Notes under the pieces: model-generated | Told to the model about the DNA's origin: nothing | What the model saw: the letters and a program-made list of their open reading frames with translations, nothing else | Database searches by the model: none | Made by a program: the position numbers and the translations under genes | From: Lonicera japonica | Lineage: Eukaryota; Streptophyta; Magnoliopsida; Dipsacales; Caprifoliaceae | Direction of reading: 5' to 3' | Length of the DNA: 64,000 nucleotides | Assembly: GCA_021464415.1 (NCBI GenBank) | Contig: CM038467.1 | Location: 21,856,011-21,920,010, forward strand | In this document: positions 36,105-48,104 of the stretch, piece after piece | Layout of the letters: each line of letters opens with the position of its first letter | How positions within the stretch are numbered: position 1 is the stretch's first letter

Positions 36105-37772
36105 TAATTAATTCGGATAATATTTGCAATTTTGCATAATATTTGCAAGTTCATACCCCATTTCTTGTAAGAGTAATTAAACAGATTTGTCACTTATACA
36201 GTAAAAGAAATATTGTGGATATCAGCATAAATCGAATTATTTAAAGCATTAGTTTTCTCTCTAATGATTTCGGTTTATTAATGTGTTAAGGTTCTAAATA
36301 CAGTTCAAAATGTATGTGACCCCAATCTAATTGAACACGCTCATTATACTGTTAAGCACACGAACACGATTTAACACAATTCTATGCTAAAATTACTTCA
36401 TTATACTTTGCTACAAGTCATACTTTTATTGTGTTTTTTTTGCCGTTGCATTACAATTAAATTATTTCTTCGTGCAAAGACATATTACCAGTTTAAAATT
36501 TAAACTATAAAAAAATTAAAAAAAAAAGTAACAAGTACGTGACTCAATGGCCGAGAGCAATTTTAGAAGAATTAAGCGAAAAATTAGTTGGCAACAGTTG
36601 GGCCTGACCTGAGCTAAGCTGAGGCTATATAGGATTGGGCTACAAATGTCAAATGAAAAGCATATGGTTTCTTCACTTTGTTGGTTTGGGTTCTTTTTTT
36701 AATCAAAAAAAAATTAAAAAAAAATCCAAATTTACACATATATCTACCAAGGCACCAAAAAAAAATAATATAACAATATTTAAATCCACCAAAACATATT
36801 GGCTATAATTGTAAGACAGTAAGGTTATCGAGAATTTTAAAGAATAATATTTATCCATATAAATTAATATTAATATGACTAAATGTTTATTTTATATTTA
36901 AATTTTGGTTTCATAATTGGTTATGTGGCTCGGTTCTGTTCAGTTCCGGTTCTCTAGTTCTCGAGTTCGTTTTGTTTTTTGAGATGTTAAATCTAGAATC
37001 GAACCAAAATTTCAACTCTCTATCTTTTAAAACTAAAATCAATCCGTTGATTAAAAAATCTAACTCAACTAAAAAATATTGATCTGCTTCAGTTCTTTGA
37101 GTTTATGAGTTATGATGAACACCCGTAAATTAAAGTTCTAACTATAATAACTTGTTTAAACAAAGGCTCATGAAGGCTAATTTAGTACATACAAGTTAAC
37201 CCAAATATCCGGTGGGTTATTCGGGTGTACAATTGTGAGTTCTCAAATTAGAACCACGATATCCAATAGCGGAGGGATGGAATTTAAATCACACAAAAAC
37301 AAAAATTTAAAGTTATAAAATTTTAAAACAATCATAATAGCATAAGTACTATAGCATTCAAATCACCCACATGCTACCAATTTCATTAACCCAATAAATA
37401 TATATCATTAATCTCCCTCGTATTGCAATAGAGGGAAAAAATAGGTTGAACCCATTGATAAGGTTATATACTCACTCCGTCCCAAATACCCGAAAAACCA
37501 TTATATATCCACATACACGAAAGAGAGGAATCGAATTGCGAAGAAAAAGGTGAACCTCGATGATATATTGAGCAGCGACAGTACGATTATTAAAGCATCA
37601 TTTATTTGATGACTTAAGCTGATAATTGTGCGAAGAGAGAAAGAAAAGGGAAATGCTGTTGATGTTTACGGTAACTGGATCAGGGAGACATAATTATGAA
37701 CGGCAATACAGAAAAGAACAGGGTGTAAGAAAAGATTGTGGGTTGTGAATTGCTATTGCAATTTTGTAAAGC
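35486..37772. other. intergenic region, nothing recognised
   Basis: AT-rich DNA with a CA/TA microsatellite at about 36075-36105. A ctcactccgtccca motif at about 37471 resembles one Stowaway end, but no partner end exists. No gene is supported. Confidence 0.5.
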
Positions 37773-37775
37773 TTA

Positions 37776-38410
37776 TGTCTCGTTTGGTTCAAGATTTAAA
37801 CCATTCCGGGAATGCTATATTCCATTCCGAAACGATTCTCGCGTTTGGTTCAAGTTTTAAGTCCGGAATAAATGATTCCAGGAACAAGCCTTTCCCCCCA
37901 AGTTCTCCCATTTAAATCATAAGGAATAAACTATTACCAATGGACATCTTTTTTAATTTTTCATGTTAGGACCAAAATAACACTCTTCCTTATGAATAAA
38001 TAATTCTTTTCCATCCGTGTATGAAAATATTGTTTGAAACTATTTTTTTTTAGTTACGCTGCTGCACAAAAATGATAAAAAAAAAATTGGAACTTTTTTA
38101 TATTCTTTTTTCCTATTGTAATTTTTTTTTAATTACAAAAATTGTAATTTTTGTAGGATAGTTATTAGCTAGGCATGTGTAATTTTTGTAATTTATTATA
38201 GTAATTGTCTCTTTTGAAAAATTAGTATGTGATGTCTTCTCATCTTATAAAAAGAAGGGTATTTTTGTAATTGAAACTTTATTCCATTCCTATTCCCGGT
38301 TGAACCAAACATCGGCATGGCATCCTAGATGACAGGAAAGAAACATTCCAGGAATCAAGCATGCCCATTCCATGCCCATTCCATTCCCAAAACTCGAACC
38401 AAACGAGCCC
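37776..38410. mobile_element. Tourist-like MITE, TTA TSD
   Basis: Left end TGTCTCGTTTGGTTCAAG and right end (read inward) GGGCTCGTTTGGTTCGAG are inverted repeats. They are flanked by the 3-bp duplication TTA (37773-37775 and 38411-38413), the PIF/Harbinger signature. Subterminal repeats of attcc.ggaat type fill both arms, and the left end motif is repeated at about 37850 (cgtttggttcaagttttaag). There is no transposase. Confidence 0.7.
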
Positions 38411-38413
38411 TTA

Positions 38414-39436
38414 GGCTTTAGCCATGGAAGCAACAATAATGACCAAGAAGTTCAATAATCCGTCGTTGATTATAATATTTCTTTTGTTTCCTTGAACCAG
38501 TCAGAGGTGGAGGCAACACTTCTGTAACATACTATTTAGAAGTCTTGCATATAAAGTTCAAGTGTGTTTATAACATTAAATCGAGTTATGAATCACTAAG
38601 CGACAACCCAATATATGGTTACAAAATCCTATTATACATATTTGAATTCATTTGACTTCATTGGGTTTCTTTTATGCTCGCAGATACATCTTAGTATAGA
38701 CCAGTGGGCCTGCAGGTAAATTGTCATGATCCAAATTATTTCCAAGAATTGTTTTTGAGTCAGACCCCACAGCTAAAATCATTAAAGTATAAAATTAAAC
38801 AATTAATTACATTTCCATTGTTGCTCCAACTATAGCATTTTGTTGGGTTATGGAACCCAACAAAGTGTCCACATCCCTTAACAGAATCCATTTTGAGTTC
38901 TAGCCCTTGTACTACTCTTCTGTTGGCTGCCCAAAAGACTAGGGCCAAGATTGAGAAACTCGAAAGAAAGAAAGAAGAAAAGAAACTCTATGGACGTATA
39001 TATATACATATAGAGTGAGACAAGAATGTGTGTGAGACGCCATTTAAGTGTCTACTAGGCCTGTGGACTCATTATGGCTTAAACTTTTAGTGTTGGTTTG
39101 GTTCGAGTTTTGATTCGTTCCTGAAATCTTAAATTGGTAAATTCACATTAAGAGTCTATTATAATTCATGTCAAGATGCTATTTTCTTTGTGAAATTACT
39201 ATTTTAGACTCCAAGACCAAACAAAAATTCAAAATAAACGAGCATAATGTGATTCTCTAAAGAAGTCTAGCTAAAAAAGTTTGCGCGACTCAAAAAAGTG
39301 ACACATCTGGCGACCATGCATTGATTGGGATGTAGGACCTATATAACCAATGTGTGAATGCCACGTCTGTGTGTCACAATGTTGGAATTTAAATACATTT
39401 AAGACTACAAACTTGGCTGTAAACAATCATAATCAA
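38414..39436. other. intergenic region with one weak peptide-like frame
   Basis: On the minus strand, about 38760-38985 reads a hydrophobic stretch followed by a short cysteine-containing segment, preceded by a TATA-like tatatgtatatata (plus 38999-39012). There is no ATG in that frame before the hydrophobic part, and no family is recognised, so it is not called as a gene. Nothing else was seen. Confidence 0.4.
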
Positions 39437-39952
39437 CAGCTTATACACTGGTCTTATCCTCCTGCAGGTCTTATGAAGATTAATACGGATGGCAGTTGCT
39501 TTGGGCGCACAAATAGGGGAAGCTTTGGAGGGCTGGTGAGGAGCGACCAAGGCAAATAGATTGAGGGCTTCTGTGGAGCTATCGGTGCCTCAACACCCCT
39601 GCAAGCAGAACTGTGGAGTTTAAGACAGGCACTGCGGCTAGCGAAAGAGAACAACTGGACTGGTATCGTCATTGAAAACGACTGCCAGGATGCTATTAAC
39701 TTGATCAGTGGGGATGAAGAGGAGGATAATCATCCATGTCAGACGCTCATAGAGGACTGCAGGAATATGCGTAGAGAACTTGATCCCACCATACAACACG
39801 TTCTACGTGAAGCTAATACGTGTGCGGATAAAATGGCAAAGATTGGAAGCACTCAGAACGAAAAGCTAGTTAAAATTTTGGTCCCCCCGTTACAACTGGT
39901 AGATGATCTGCTAGCTGATGTAGAGGGAGTTTCTTTCCCTCAGGGTATTTAG
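39437..39952 (+). pseudogene. RNase H-like domain (plant RVT_3 type) pseudogene, probably LINE-derived
   Basis: The translation shows the RNase H fold in order: MKINTDGS (first catalytic Asp), a Gly-rich GGLVRSDQG strand, then LQAELWSLRQAL (catalytic Glu helix), VIENDCQDAINLI (second Asp) and HVLREANTCADKMAKIG near the C-terminus. Plant genomes contain many such single-domain proteins related to LINE RNase H. An in-frame TAG at 39557-39559, just after the first Gly-rich strand, splits the frame. The rest is open to the stop at 39950. An A-run (39981-39990) follows 30 bases later, which suggests a retroposed origin. There is no upstream start that gives a full protein. Confidence 0.7.
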
Positions 39953-40474
39953 CTCTCTGCTTTCTTTTTTCTTTTGTAACCAAAAAAAAAATACTTGTGT
40001 GTATCCCTAGAAGGAATCTGTACCTAGACTCGTTGGCGTGCTACTGTTTGTTGACTCGATTTTATATCCAGACGTATGAATAGTTTTGGTTTAGCCAAAG
40101 ACTTAAAAAAGAAAAAGAACTCGGGTGTTTGATTATCTAAAGAATGATACAGAGCACTTTGAATTTTCTTTATATGAAGAATGTTTTGTATTTAGGAAAG
40201 CAGGCCTGTGCAGGGCCTGCAGGCGAAAGAATCCCAAAATTTGCAGGCCAATCAGAAAATTTATAGATAGTCTACTCTTATGTATGTATGTTCATAAAAA
40301 TATATTATGTGACAGTTAAAAGGAGAACGAATAACGACGGACTTTCTCATTCTTGTCCATCAACTCATTCAATTAAAAGTTCTCCAATCCACATTTGGAC
40401 TCAAAACACAATCCCAATAATTGGTACCCAGCAACTCTTCCAATACTCATCTCCATATTCATCAATTTCCTCTC
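39953..40474. other. upstream region of the lectin receptor kinase pseudogene
   Basis: No gene is seen. It should contain the former promoter of the downstream kinase; no confident TATA box is named. Confidence 0.4.
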
Positions 40475-42554
40475 ATGTCTATTATCATCTTGCTGTTCAT
40501 GACAGTACCTTGTGTAGCTCAGTTGCGCTTTAACTTCACTTACGTTGATCCAAACAGACATGATATCAACTACATTGGAGATACTACCACTTCCGATTCA
40601 GTCATCCAACTGACCCGAAACCAAAAGGACAGAAACATCAAAGAGAGCACAGCTCAAATCACTTACTCTGAACCACTGCACCTTTGGGACAAAGCAACGG
40701 GCAGCCTGGCTGATTTCAGCCGCCATTTTACATTTGTCATAAACTCGCAAAACAGAGATATTTATGGTGATGGGATGGCATTCTTCCTCGCTCCACTTGG
40801 CTTTAATCCTCCTGATGTCCAAAGAGGTAGTGGGATCGGGCTTGTTAGTGTCAACCAAACACTCAACTTGACTTCAAATCCATTTGTTGCAGTGGAGTTC
40901 GATACTTTTTCAAACACGTGGGACCCGCTTGGCGATCATGTGGGTGTAAATATCAACTCTGTGGTATCTGTTGAGTCTCAAACTTGGCATATTAGTATTC
41001 CTTCTGCTCAAATGAATGAGGCATGGATCACTTATAATTATCGGAGCAATCATTTATGGGTTGTTTACACCAGCTTTGTTGGTAACAAGACCGAGAGACA
41101 AAAATTTAAAGTCACAGTTGATTTGAGAGAGTACTTACCCTAATGGGTTATTTTCGGGTTCTCTGCAACAGGAGATCATTTTGAGATACATACTATTCAT
41201 TCTTGGGATTTTTGGTCAGATTTGCCAGGTCAAGAAAATACGACCGGTGAAGTTGCTCCAAGGCCAGAACAAGAGGCTATGGTGGCTCCTAAACTCGACC
41301 AGAAAAGAGGAATTAAGGGAAAGGTGATAGTGGGACTTATTTTAGGCTTTTTGGTGTGTGCGTTAGTCTTTGGGTTCGGTTCTCTGTGGTTTTGTTTAAG
41401 GAAAAAAAGGAATAGAGTTGGAGCAAACAAGGATGGGCGTAAATGTGATGTTTTGGATGAATTTGAAATTGGAACTGTACCTAAGAAGTTCTCGTACAAA
41501 GAGTTGGCGATTGCAACGAAAAACTTCTTGGAGGATGAAAAGGTTGGCGAGGGGGGATTTGGTGGGGTTTATAAGGGTTTCTTGAAGGAATCAAGCTCTT
41601 ACGTTGCTGTCAAGAGGGTATCAAAGGGATCCATACTGGGGGTAAAGGAGTTTGCATCAGAAGTGAAGATCATTAGCCGATTGAGGCACAGGAACTTGGT
41701 ACAACTCATCGGTTTGTGCCTAGAGGAAAGAGAACTATTACTTGTTTACGAGTTTATGCCCAATGGTAGCTTGGATTATCACCTCTTCAAAGGAGAGCTC
41801 GTTGACATGGGTGACAAGGTACAATATTGCTAAGGGCTTGGCCTCATATTTGCTATATCTACACGAAGAATGGGAACAATGCGTTCTTCACAGAGATATA
41901 AAGTCGAGCAACATTATGTTGGACTCTTGTTTCAATGCTAAACTCGGAGATTTCGGGTTGGCTAGGCTTGTGGACCATGGAAAAGAGGTCGAAACCACAC
42001 GTTTGGCCGGAACAATGAGGTACATTTCTCCGGAAAGTGTGATGACGGGAAAGTCTAGCAAGGGATCGGATGTCTACAGCTTTGGGGTCGTTGTATTGGA
42101 ACTAGCCTCGGGGAGAAAACCCATTGACCCGATGGCTAAAGATTGTCAAAAGAGTTTGGTGGATCGGATTTGGGGGCACTATGGAAATGGGAAGCTTGTT
42201 GAAGCAGCTGACCTGAAACTTTGCGAAGATTTTGACGAGAAGCAAATGGAGTGTCTGATGACTGTGGGGCTTTGGTGTGCTCACCCAGATTCTAATCTGC
42301 GGTCTTCTATAAAGCAAGCGATTCAAATGCTAAATTTCGAAGCTCTGCTGCCTAATCTTCCTTCAAGAACGCCTGTCCCCACTTATTCGGTTGCTCCAAA
42401 GCAAATGGCTGCATTTACATTTCTTCAACTTTCGGTGTTACTGGTGAAATATGCCAGACAGTTTTAGAGCCCTAGTTCGAACACGAACTCCTCTACAGTG
42501 ACCACTTCCTCTGCTGCCTTTCCATCAGCAGCAGTGACTTTGCACACTCAATAA
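40475..42554 (+). pseudogene. L-type lectin receptor-like kinase pseudogene (LecRK class IX-like)
   Basis: A plasma-membrane receptor kinase of the legume-lectin class, intronless as usual for the family. From the ATG at 40475 come a signal peptide (MSIIILLFMTVPCVAQ), a legume lectin domain (GDGMAFFLAP, VAVEFDTFSN, DHVGVNINS), a transmembrane segment (VIVGLILGFLVCALVF, about 41324-41390) and a kinase domain: GEGGFGGVYKG, VAVKRV, HRDIKSSN, DFGLAR and SPE in place of the usual APE. Three lesions are visible. TAA at 41141-41143 cuts the lectin domain where a Glu codon would fit. A frameshift at about 41790-41802 splits the kinase domain. TAG at 42465-42467 lies before a Ser/Thr-rich tail that stays open to TAA at 42552-42554. 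The kinase motifs are otherwise kept, so decay is recent. Sequencing error could explain one lesion but hardly three. Confidence 0.9.
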
Positions 42555-42977
42555 GCATGAGGTTTTTACTTTTTGGTCTCCTATTTTATACATGTGTTGA
42601 ACCATGAATTTTTCATTTTTTATTTGTGAACGGGTGCTTAACTGACTATTTAGTTTTGCAGTTAGTTGTTCATTTGTAATAATTACGAAAAGTTTGATGC
42701 TCTAGTTGCTATTTATGATTATGCTCTTAATTATTTGTGGATTTTACTCCAGTATATTTTCATAACGGGTGCTTAAAGATTGCAGATTTACGACTAAAAG
42801 TTGGACAATTCCCCCTTCTAATTTCTTGGTTCAGGCCTAGAAAATTAAATGTCAATACAAAATGAATTCTTTTGCGTATGCTTATTGCTTACATGAGAAG
42901 CTCTCACAAGGGGTCTTCACATATATTTAGCTATGCGTATCCCACTGAATCTTTGTTCTTGATTTTATTTAGCGTCT
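42555..42977. other. intergenic spacer; right half duplicated at about 61.74 kb
   Basis: From about 42786 the spacer is similar to 61742-61960 (for example aaaagttgga.aatt and ggcctaga motifs in the same order). It is therefore the 3' flank of a DUF295 gene that was duplicated together with the gene. Confidence 0.5.
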
Positions 42978-44129
42978 CTAGATTATCGTCTTCATTGGAT
43001 AGAATTGCGTCACTGATCTTGGTCTTATGCTACACAAGGGGTCTTCACACAAATTTTTTGGCTTAGAGTAACTGCTGCTACAAGTAGGTAAAATGCTGCC
43101 TTTTTCCATATCATACACCCACCAACAATCAACATCATTGTGAGTAAAGTATATGCAATTGCTCTCACAGCCCTCTTTGCTTGTACTGAGAGACATACAA
43201 CAATTATCCCCCACAAACAATGCTTTATTGTGCAGGCTCTCCATCTTCACCCAGGCGAGCTTATCAAAATTAAGTCGAAACACCTCCACCTGGTCAACAA
43301 CATTAGTTGATTTTCTTGAGACGAGGAAAACTAGTAAGATTTCCCCATCAGATTCAACCAAGGATTCTCTAAAATGCCTCGAAGATGCTGTAGGCACGGC
43401 TTTGCTTGTACTTAGAGCTGTAACTGTAAGACGAGAATCGACTTCTTCTATAACTGCAAGAGTCCCCTGCAAACTTAATGCATAAAACTTGCCTTTAAAC
43501 CCTATGGCATTAGTAAACTGCATGCACTTTTGTTGACCCAAAAGGGTGCAATCTTGTTTTGTCCATTCGAATTTGCCCCCTAGCCTATAGAACACGAAGG
43601 CCGAATGCGAAATGCCTGTTAGCACCATCATGAAACTAGTGGGGTCCATAAGCGAAGAAGATAGAGTGGCGAACTCAAATGGAATGTTGGCGTCCCAAGG
43701 TGGACAAACCAAATAATTATTTTTGAGTGGGTCCCAAAGATAGTGATCTGATGGTACATTTCCCCTGGCCACCAGTAGACCTTGAGAGTAGCCAACGAAA
43801 TGCGTCCAAGGGTCACGGTAGTACCTTTTTAGGTACCATTGGTAAATACCTTGACGGAACTGGATGTTGAAAATGCTAGGATGAGGGTTTTTGCCAGATA
43901 CTTCTTGGCACCGGGAGAGTTGGAGCCATGGTGATTTTCCGATGGGGTTGCAATGCCTTGGTGGTGCTCTCCATGACTTGGTGACACCACCAAAACTAAT
44001 GTTTTTCGTTAGAGTTGATTGCTTCCCAATCAGGTTGATTATTTGCTGGGGTAGATCTGGCCATGCCCTTGCGTTGTTGACTCTTTTGTTACGAGATAAA
44101 AGCTTTTCCTTGTTTGCATTTAGAGCCAT
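42978..44129 (-). CDS. F-box/DUF295 family protein (intact member of the cluster)
   Basis: A single uninterrupted exon encodes 383 residues, the normal size for this plant family. An F-box-like N-terminus (about residues 23-55: WPDLPQQIINLIG through TKSWR) would bind a SKP1-like adaptor of an SCF ubiquitin ligase, although it is weak and could be degenerate. The rest is DUF295 (about 90-350), seen as HFVGYSQGLLVARG, YALSLQGTLAVIEE, VESDGEILLVFLVSRK, VEVFRLNFDKLAWVKMESL, NKALFVGDNC, GCESNCIYFTHND and WWVYDMEKGSI. Substrates are unknown. The ATG at 44129 is preceded by no longer in-frame extension with F-box features. Four related copies follow on the same strand. This is the only copy in the window with no disabling change. 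Confidence 0.88.
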   Translation of the reverse strand: MALNANKEKLLSRNKRVNNARAWPDLPQQIINLIGKQSTLTKNISFGGVTKSWRAPPRHCNPIGKSPWLQLSRCQEVSGKNPHPSIFNIQFRQGIYQWYLKRYYRDPWTHFVGYSQGLLVARGNVPSDHYLWDPLKNNYLVCPPWDANIPFEFATLSSSLMDPTSFMMVLTGISHSAFVFYRLGGKFEWTKQDCTLLGQQKCMQFTNAIGFKGKFYALSLQGTLAVIEEVDSRLTVTALSTSKAVPTASSRHFRESLVESDGEILLVFLVSRKSTNVVDQVEVFRLNFDKLAWVKMESLHNKALFVGDNCCMSLSTSKEGCESNCIYFTHNDVDCWWVYDMEKGSILPTCSSSYSKPKNLCEDPLCSIRPRSVTQFYPMKTII

Positions 44130-45191
44130 TCTCAGGGGATCTCAGGGCTCAATGGGGCGGGGAGGTGGGTTTTGTTGTGTGTGTAGGTGGGGGTGGGGGT
44201 TGGTTTAAGTAAGAAAGTATAAGCTTGGCCTTCAAGTTTGGAACAATTAATTAGATCATGTGAAGTTGATTTAAAATGGAAATAGTCAAAGGGAGGAGTT
44301 GACTTTATGAGGATCTGAACTTGGGGTGCAAGTTTTGGTATAATATTTAAGCAATTAATGAAGACTTAAGTAAATATTAGCACAGGTAAATTATATTCCT
44401 TGAACTTTCCAACCATTTGACCACCATCCAAAAGTTATAGCCAACACTGGTGGCCAGAAACGGTCAAACAGAATATATGCCCAGTTCGTAATTGTATTTG
44501 TAGCATTTGTAAGTGCAAACTATATCCCATAGATGAAAGATGACATATTTAATTCACAAGCTAACACCGACTCGAATCCAACATGGAGTTAGCAGGTTAG
44601 GACATACCGAAATAACATGACCTGCGCGTGCTAACACGAATATTAACCAACAAGTTTAATTAGTACTGTTAAATTTGAATAGGTCAAAAATTAAATACGA
44701 TCTGATTTAAAATAGTTGGAAAACATAATTAATTACTGAAACTGAGGGCTAGAGCATATAATTATATACAAAATTAGGGTTACAAAGTTGAAGCAAAGTA
44801 AATAAAAAGACAGAGAAAACCTAGGTAATCAAATCCTAATAAAATTATGGGAAGTACAAAAGATACCTACCTAATTAATAACCAAATAATAAATAAATAA
44901 AATTTGATTTCTAACAAAAATTTATGTGAACTGATGATTCACCATAATGCAATACTACACAGATGGAACTCTTACACAAAAGCAAGGTCATTAATCCAAA
45001 CCATTTTACCATTTGCTACAATGAAGCAATGACTTATTCAATTTATTACTTTCATACAAATTGGCAGAGGAACTAACCAAAAGAACGTTCATAGAAGAAG
45101 CACAGCAAAACCATTGAACTCATTCATATGACAAGCAACTCTTCAGCTGTTTGTTTCGTTTGCATAGCTTTTGTTTGTCCTAGGAATAAGA
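44130..45191. other. intergenic spacer between DUF295 copies
   Basis: No gene is seen. The last 200 bases (from about 44990) resemble 62535-62590 plus 63658-63790, so they are part of the duplicated DUF295 block and carry the empty site for the MITE at 62591-63657. Confidence 0.55.
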
Positions 45192-46285
45192 TTATCCTAA
45201 CTCGGGTAAAATGGTGCCGCTGACCATATCAAAAAAGCACCAACCATCAACTGTCTGTTGAGTAAACCGGACACAATTCCTCCTGCATCCTGCTTCACTT
45301 GTACTGATGGAGACAACTCCATCATCCCAAACAAACACTACTCTCTGCCCTAAATCCTTCATCTTAACCCATGGAAGCCTCAGGAATTGAAGCCTAAAAA
45401 CCTCAACATCATTAACATTAATTGATTCCCTAGAGATCAAGAAAACTAATAAAACTTCGCCGCCTGATTTAACCACCAAATACTCTCTGAAATGCCTCCA
45501 AAGTACAGCAGGAACAGCCCTTTTTCTACTTAAAGCTGTGATCCTAAATTGAGAATCAACATCTTCTGTAAGAGCAAGAGTCCCTTGTAAACTCAGTGCA
45601 TAAAACTTCCCTTCAAACAAAATGGCACTGGTAAATTGCATAATCTGATTGTTTGAAGAATATGGGTCGACAAGACTGTTAATATCTTGTCTTATCCTTG
45701 TAAACTCACCTCCCCCTCTTAGCTTACAAAAAGAAGAAGCTACACAAGCAGAATCTAGCTCCAAGACCACAAAGCCTCTCGAATCTGCTGGGGATGAAAA
45801 TATGCAGAGAAACTCAGATGAAATAGGGCCGTAGTAAAGTTCCCTCCACGGGCAATTTATACACAAATTATCCCAAACATAACATTTTAAAAATTCAGGC
45901 AGTCCCCTCACTAGTAAACCATGAGTGTAACCTACAAAATGTATCTGCAAGGAAGCCAAATCCTCAATAGGCCTTCTTCCGACCCACCAAACAGATCATT
46001 TGTGTGATAATATGTTGGTGAGTCTGGTCCCGGCTTTTAAGCCATTTCTGTTACTGCTAGCTGAGAGTTGAAGCAATGGTGATTTGCCAATTGGGCTACA
46101 TTGTTTTGGTGTTGGGATCCGTGACTTGGTGACACCACCAAAACTAAAACTTTGCATTAGACTTGGTCGACTCGAAATTAAATTGCCAACTTGAAGTGGT
46201 CAGGCCTACGCCTTGTTCTTGTGATTGGTTTTGTGACTTTTTTGCTACGAGAAATTTGTTTACCCTTTTCCCCCTTAGGAGCCAT
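45192..46285 (-). pseudogene. F-box/DUF295 pseudogene (second copy)
   Basis: The start MAPKGEKGKQISRSKK at 46285 matches the third copy's MAPK-type start. About 100 nt in, a one-base loss shifts the frame just after RRRPD. The F-box-like part (LISSRPSLMQSFSFGG) then continues in another frame and runs into a stop near 46000. After a further shift the DUF295 part is open from 45959 to 45192: HFVGYTHGLLVRG, YALSLQGTLALTED, GGEVLLVFLISRE, VEVFRLQFLRLPWVKMKDLG, GCRRNCVRFTQQ and WCFFDMVSGTILPE. The 255-residue distal frame starts with a fortuitous ATG and lacks the F-box. A truncated DUF295-only protein could be made but a normal one cannot. Confidence 0.82.
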
Positions 46286-47243
46286 GTTCTTGTGAAACAC
46301 AAGGTGAAAAGGGTTATTGGTTTGAGCTGTGTTTGAGAGCCTAAAATAAGAATCTACAATTGTGGCCTCCAAGTTTGCTTGCAGGTTTTAGTTGTTAAAA
46401 GAAAACAAGTCGTATTAAGAATTAGTAGCTGTATGTATAGTTGACTTAAAATGGATGCTCAACTTGGGGTTCAAGTTTATTATAATAAAGAATGGGTCGT
46501 GTAAGTTGATGGTTATCAATGCCGTTAACCCGGCCTTATACATGCCTTGAATTTGACTATTTGAGAACCAACCAATTATTGGCCATATTTATTAGAAGGT
46601 GGTTTTTACTCCAACTATTAAAATAATCAGATTCATCATATATAATTAAGTTCATTTGGTCTCAAAAGTAATTATTTTACCCCTCTTGTTGGTAAGCTAA
46701 CTTGGTAACAAAATGAGACTCAAAAGAATAAGTTGGTGGAATTACTGGAATTTGGTTTGTAGGTTTCTGCATTTGTGTTTTGGATAGGCTAGTTTATTCA
46801 AACTTACAGTATCAAGGATTCAAGTTTTCCTTTTCCTTTTCCTTTCTCTATTTTTCATTTTTTTTGTATCAAGTGCATTAATTGCAACTGACCTGTATAT
46901 AATGAAGACTCGTTTTCTTTTTGGGACATTACCAATGTTCAAAATCTTGCAATAGTAAATAAGTTGTATTTTTGACAATGGAAGGTTGAAATTAGTGTTT
47001 CCTTAAAAGGTGCCAAAATCAAAGTGAGATTCATAATTTCAAATGGTTGGAGTATTTTGTCAAGTTTTTTGTGCTTTTAGGAAATCATAAATGGGTAGAT
47101 TTGCGTATAAATTCCTGTAATTTATATCAAGAGTTTGAATTGTAGGATAGCGATTCGGTTGCTAATGCTCAAACTTTATACATGAAATTATTAATTTCTA
47201 ATTCTAAGTAGAGAAAAAAACAAAACAAAAGAATAGCACTTTA
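46286..47243. other. intergenic region, nothing recognised
   Basis: AT-rich spacer with a short cttttccttttcctttt tract at about 46826. No gene or repeat is supported. Confidence 0.5.
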
Positions 47244-47297
47244 GGGTGTGTTTGGAAACCTTAATTCCATATCCTGGAAATAAAAACAAACACACCC
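47244..47297. mobile_element. 54-bp micro-MITE (Tourist-like), TTA TSD
   Basis: GGGTGTGTTTGG and its inverted copy CAAACACACCC form the ends of a unit of only 54 bp. It is flanked by TTA on both sides (47241-47243 and 47298-47300), the PIF/Harbinger duplication. A short ttaattccatatcctggaaa spacer separates the arms. Confidence 0.5.
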
Positions 47298-47710
47298 TTA
47301 ATGTAAATTTTCCTAATGCAATCATTTTCACACTAACGTAGTGATGAGCATTTTACGCTGTTCTTTTGTTTAATAATTGATATATTTCACCTGGATTGTT
47401 ATGTAAGACTTGTTTAGATAAACATCTCCATTATAACACATGAAAAAGGCACTAGTAGTATTGTTGTTTCATTGACTGTTCACAAAGGATAAATTTAATC
47501 ATTTAATACAAACTAAAAGAGGAAACCAAAAGAAAATGATACACATAAAGCACCATACAAAAAGAACCAACTAGTGTGAATTCATCACATCACAATCAGT
47601 TCCTGTTATCCCATTTCTTCATCCCATAGTACTGTTTTCATCGTAAAATCAGAGCCGCGTCAACCAGGTAGCACGCCACCACTTTCCATATCATAAAACC
47701 ACCACCCATC

Positions 47711-48070
47711 TGTTGTGTTTGGGAAAAATCAGATTTATGATATTGAGAAGAAAAAACAGATTTATTTCTCTCCAGAAAATAAACAACAAGAATTACAACA
47801 AGAATTCTTTACAAAAAATACTTCTCACAAAAAAAAACTCTCTCTTGGAGTCTATCTATCTCTCTATCTCTGATCCTTCTTATTGTGTCTTGTGTGTTTA
47901 ACAAATGGAATGGGCAGGGGTATTTATAGCAAGCTTCCTAATGCCATTCCTTCTCCACCATTGACAAAGTTGCCAACTTTGCCAATTTTTTCCACCAAGT
48001 TAGGTAGTGGCCAAAGAAGACTAGGGAGCTTCTAGATTGAGCTTCTAGATGAAGCTGGACTTTTCTTTCA
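47711..48070 (-). repeat. 3' LTR of the Tnt1-like element
   Basis: 360 bp, paired with 52661-53020. It contains the same TATA-like sequence (minus TATAAATA, plus 47921-47928) and a duplicated gcttctagat motif near its right end (about 48029-48050). Confidence 0.93.
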
Positions 48071-48084
48071 ATTCTCCCCCTCCA
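48071..48084 (-). other. polypurine tract of the Tnt1-like element
   Basis: On the minus strand CTGGAGGGGGAGAAT lies directly before the 3' LTR. This is the expected site for plus-strand priming. Confidence 0.85.
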
Positions 48085-48104
48085 GTTGCATTTAGAAGCA
48101 TATG

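Noticed and set aside
37466..37500. Stowaway-like terminus (actccgtccca)
   Set aside because: No matching inverted end was found downstream, so at best it is a fragment.
38760..38985. Possible secreted cysteine-containing peptide gene (minus strand)
   Set aside because: The frame has no ATG before the hydrophobic part and no recognised family.
47713..47901. 62-codon frame repeated at 52663-52851
   Set aside because: Both copies are LTR sequence in the antisense direction, and the identity reflects the LTR pair.
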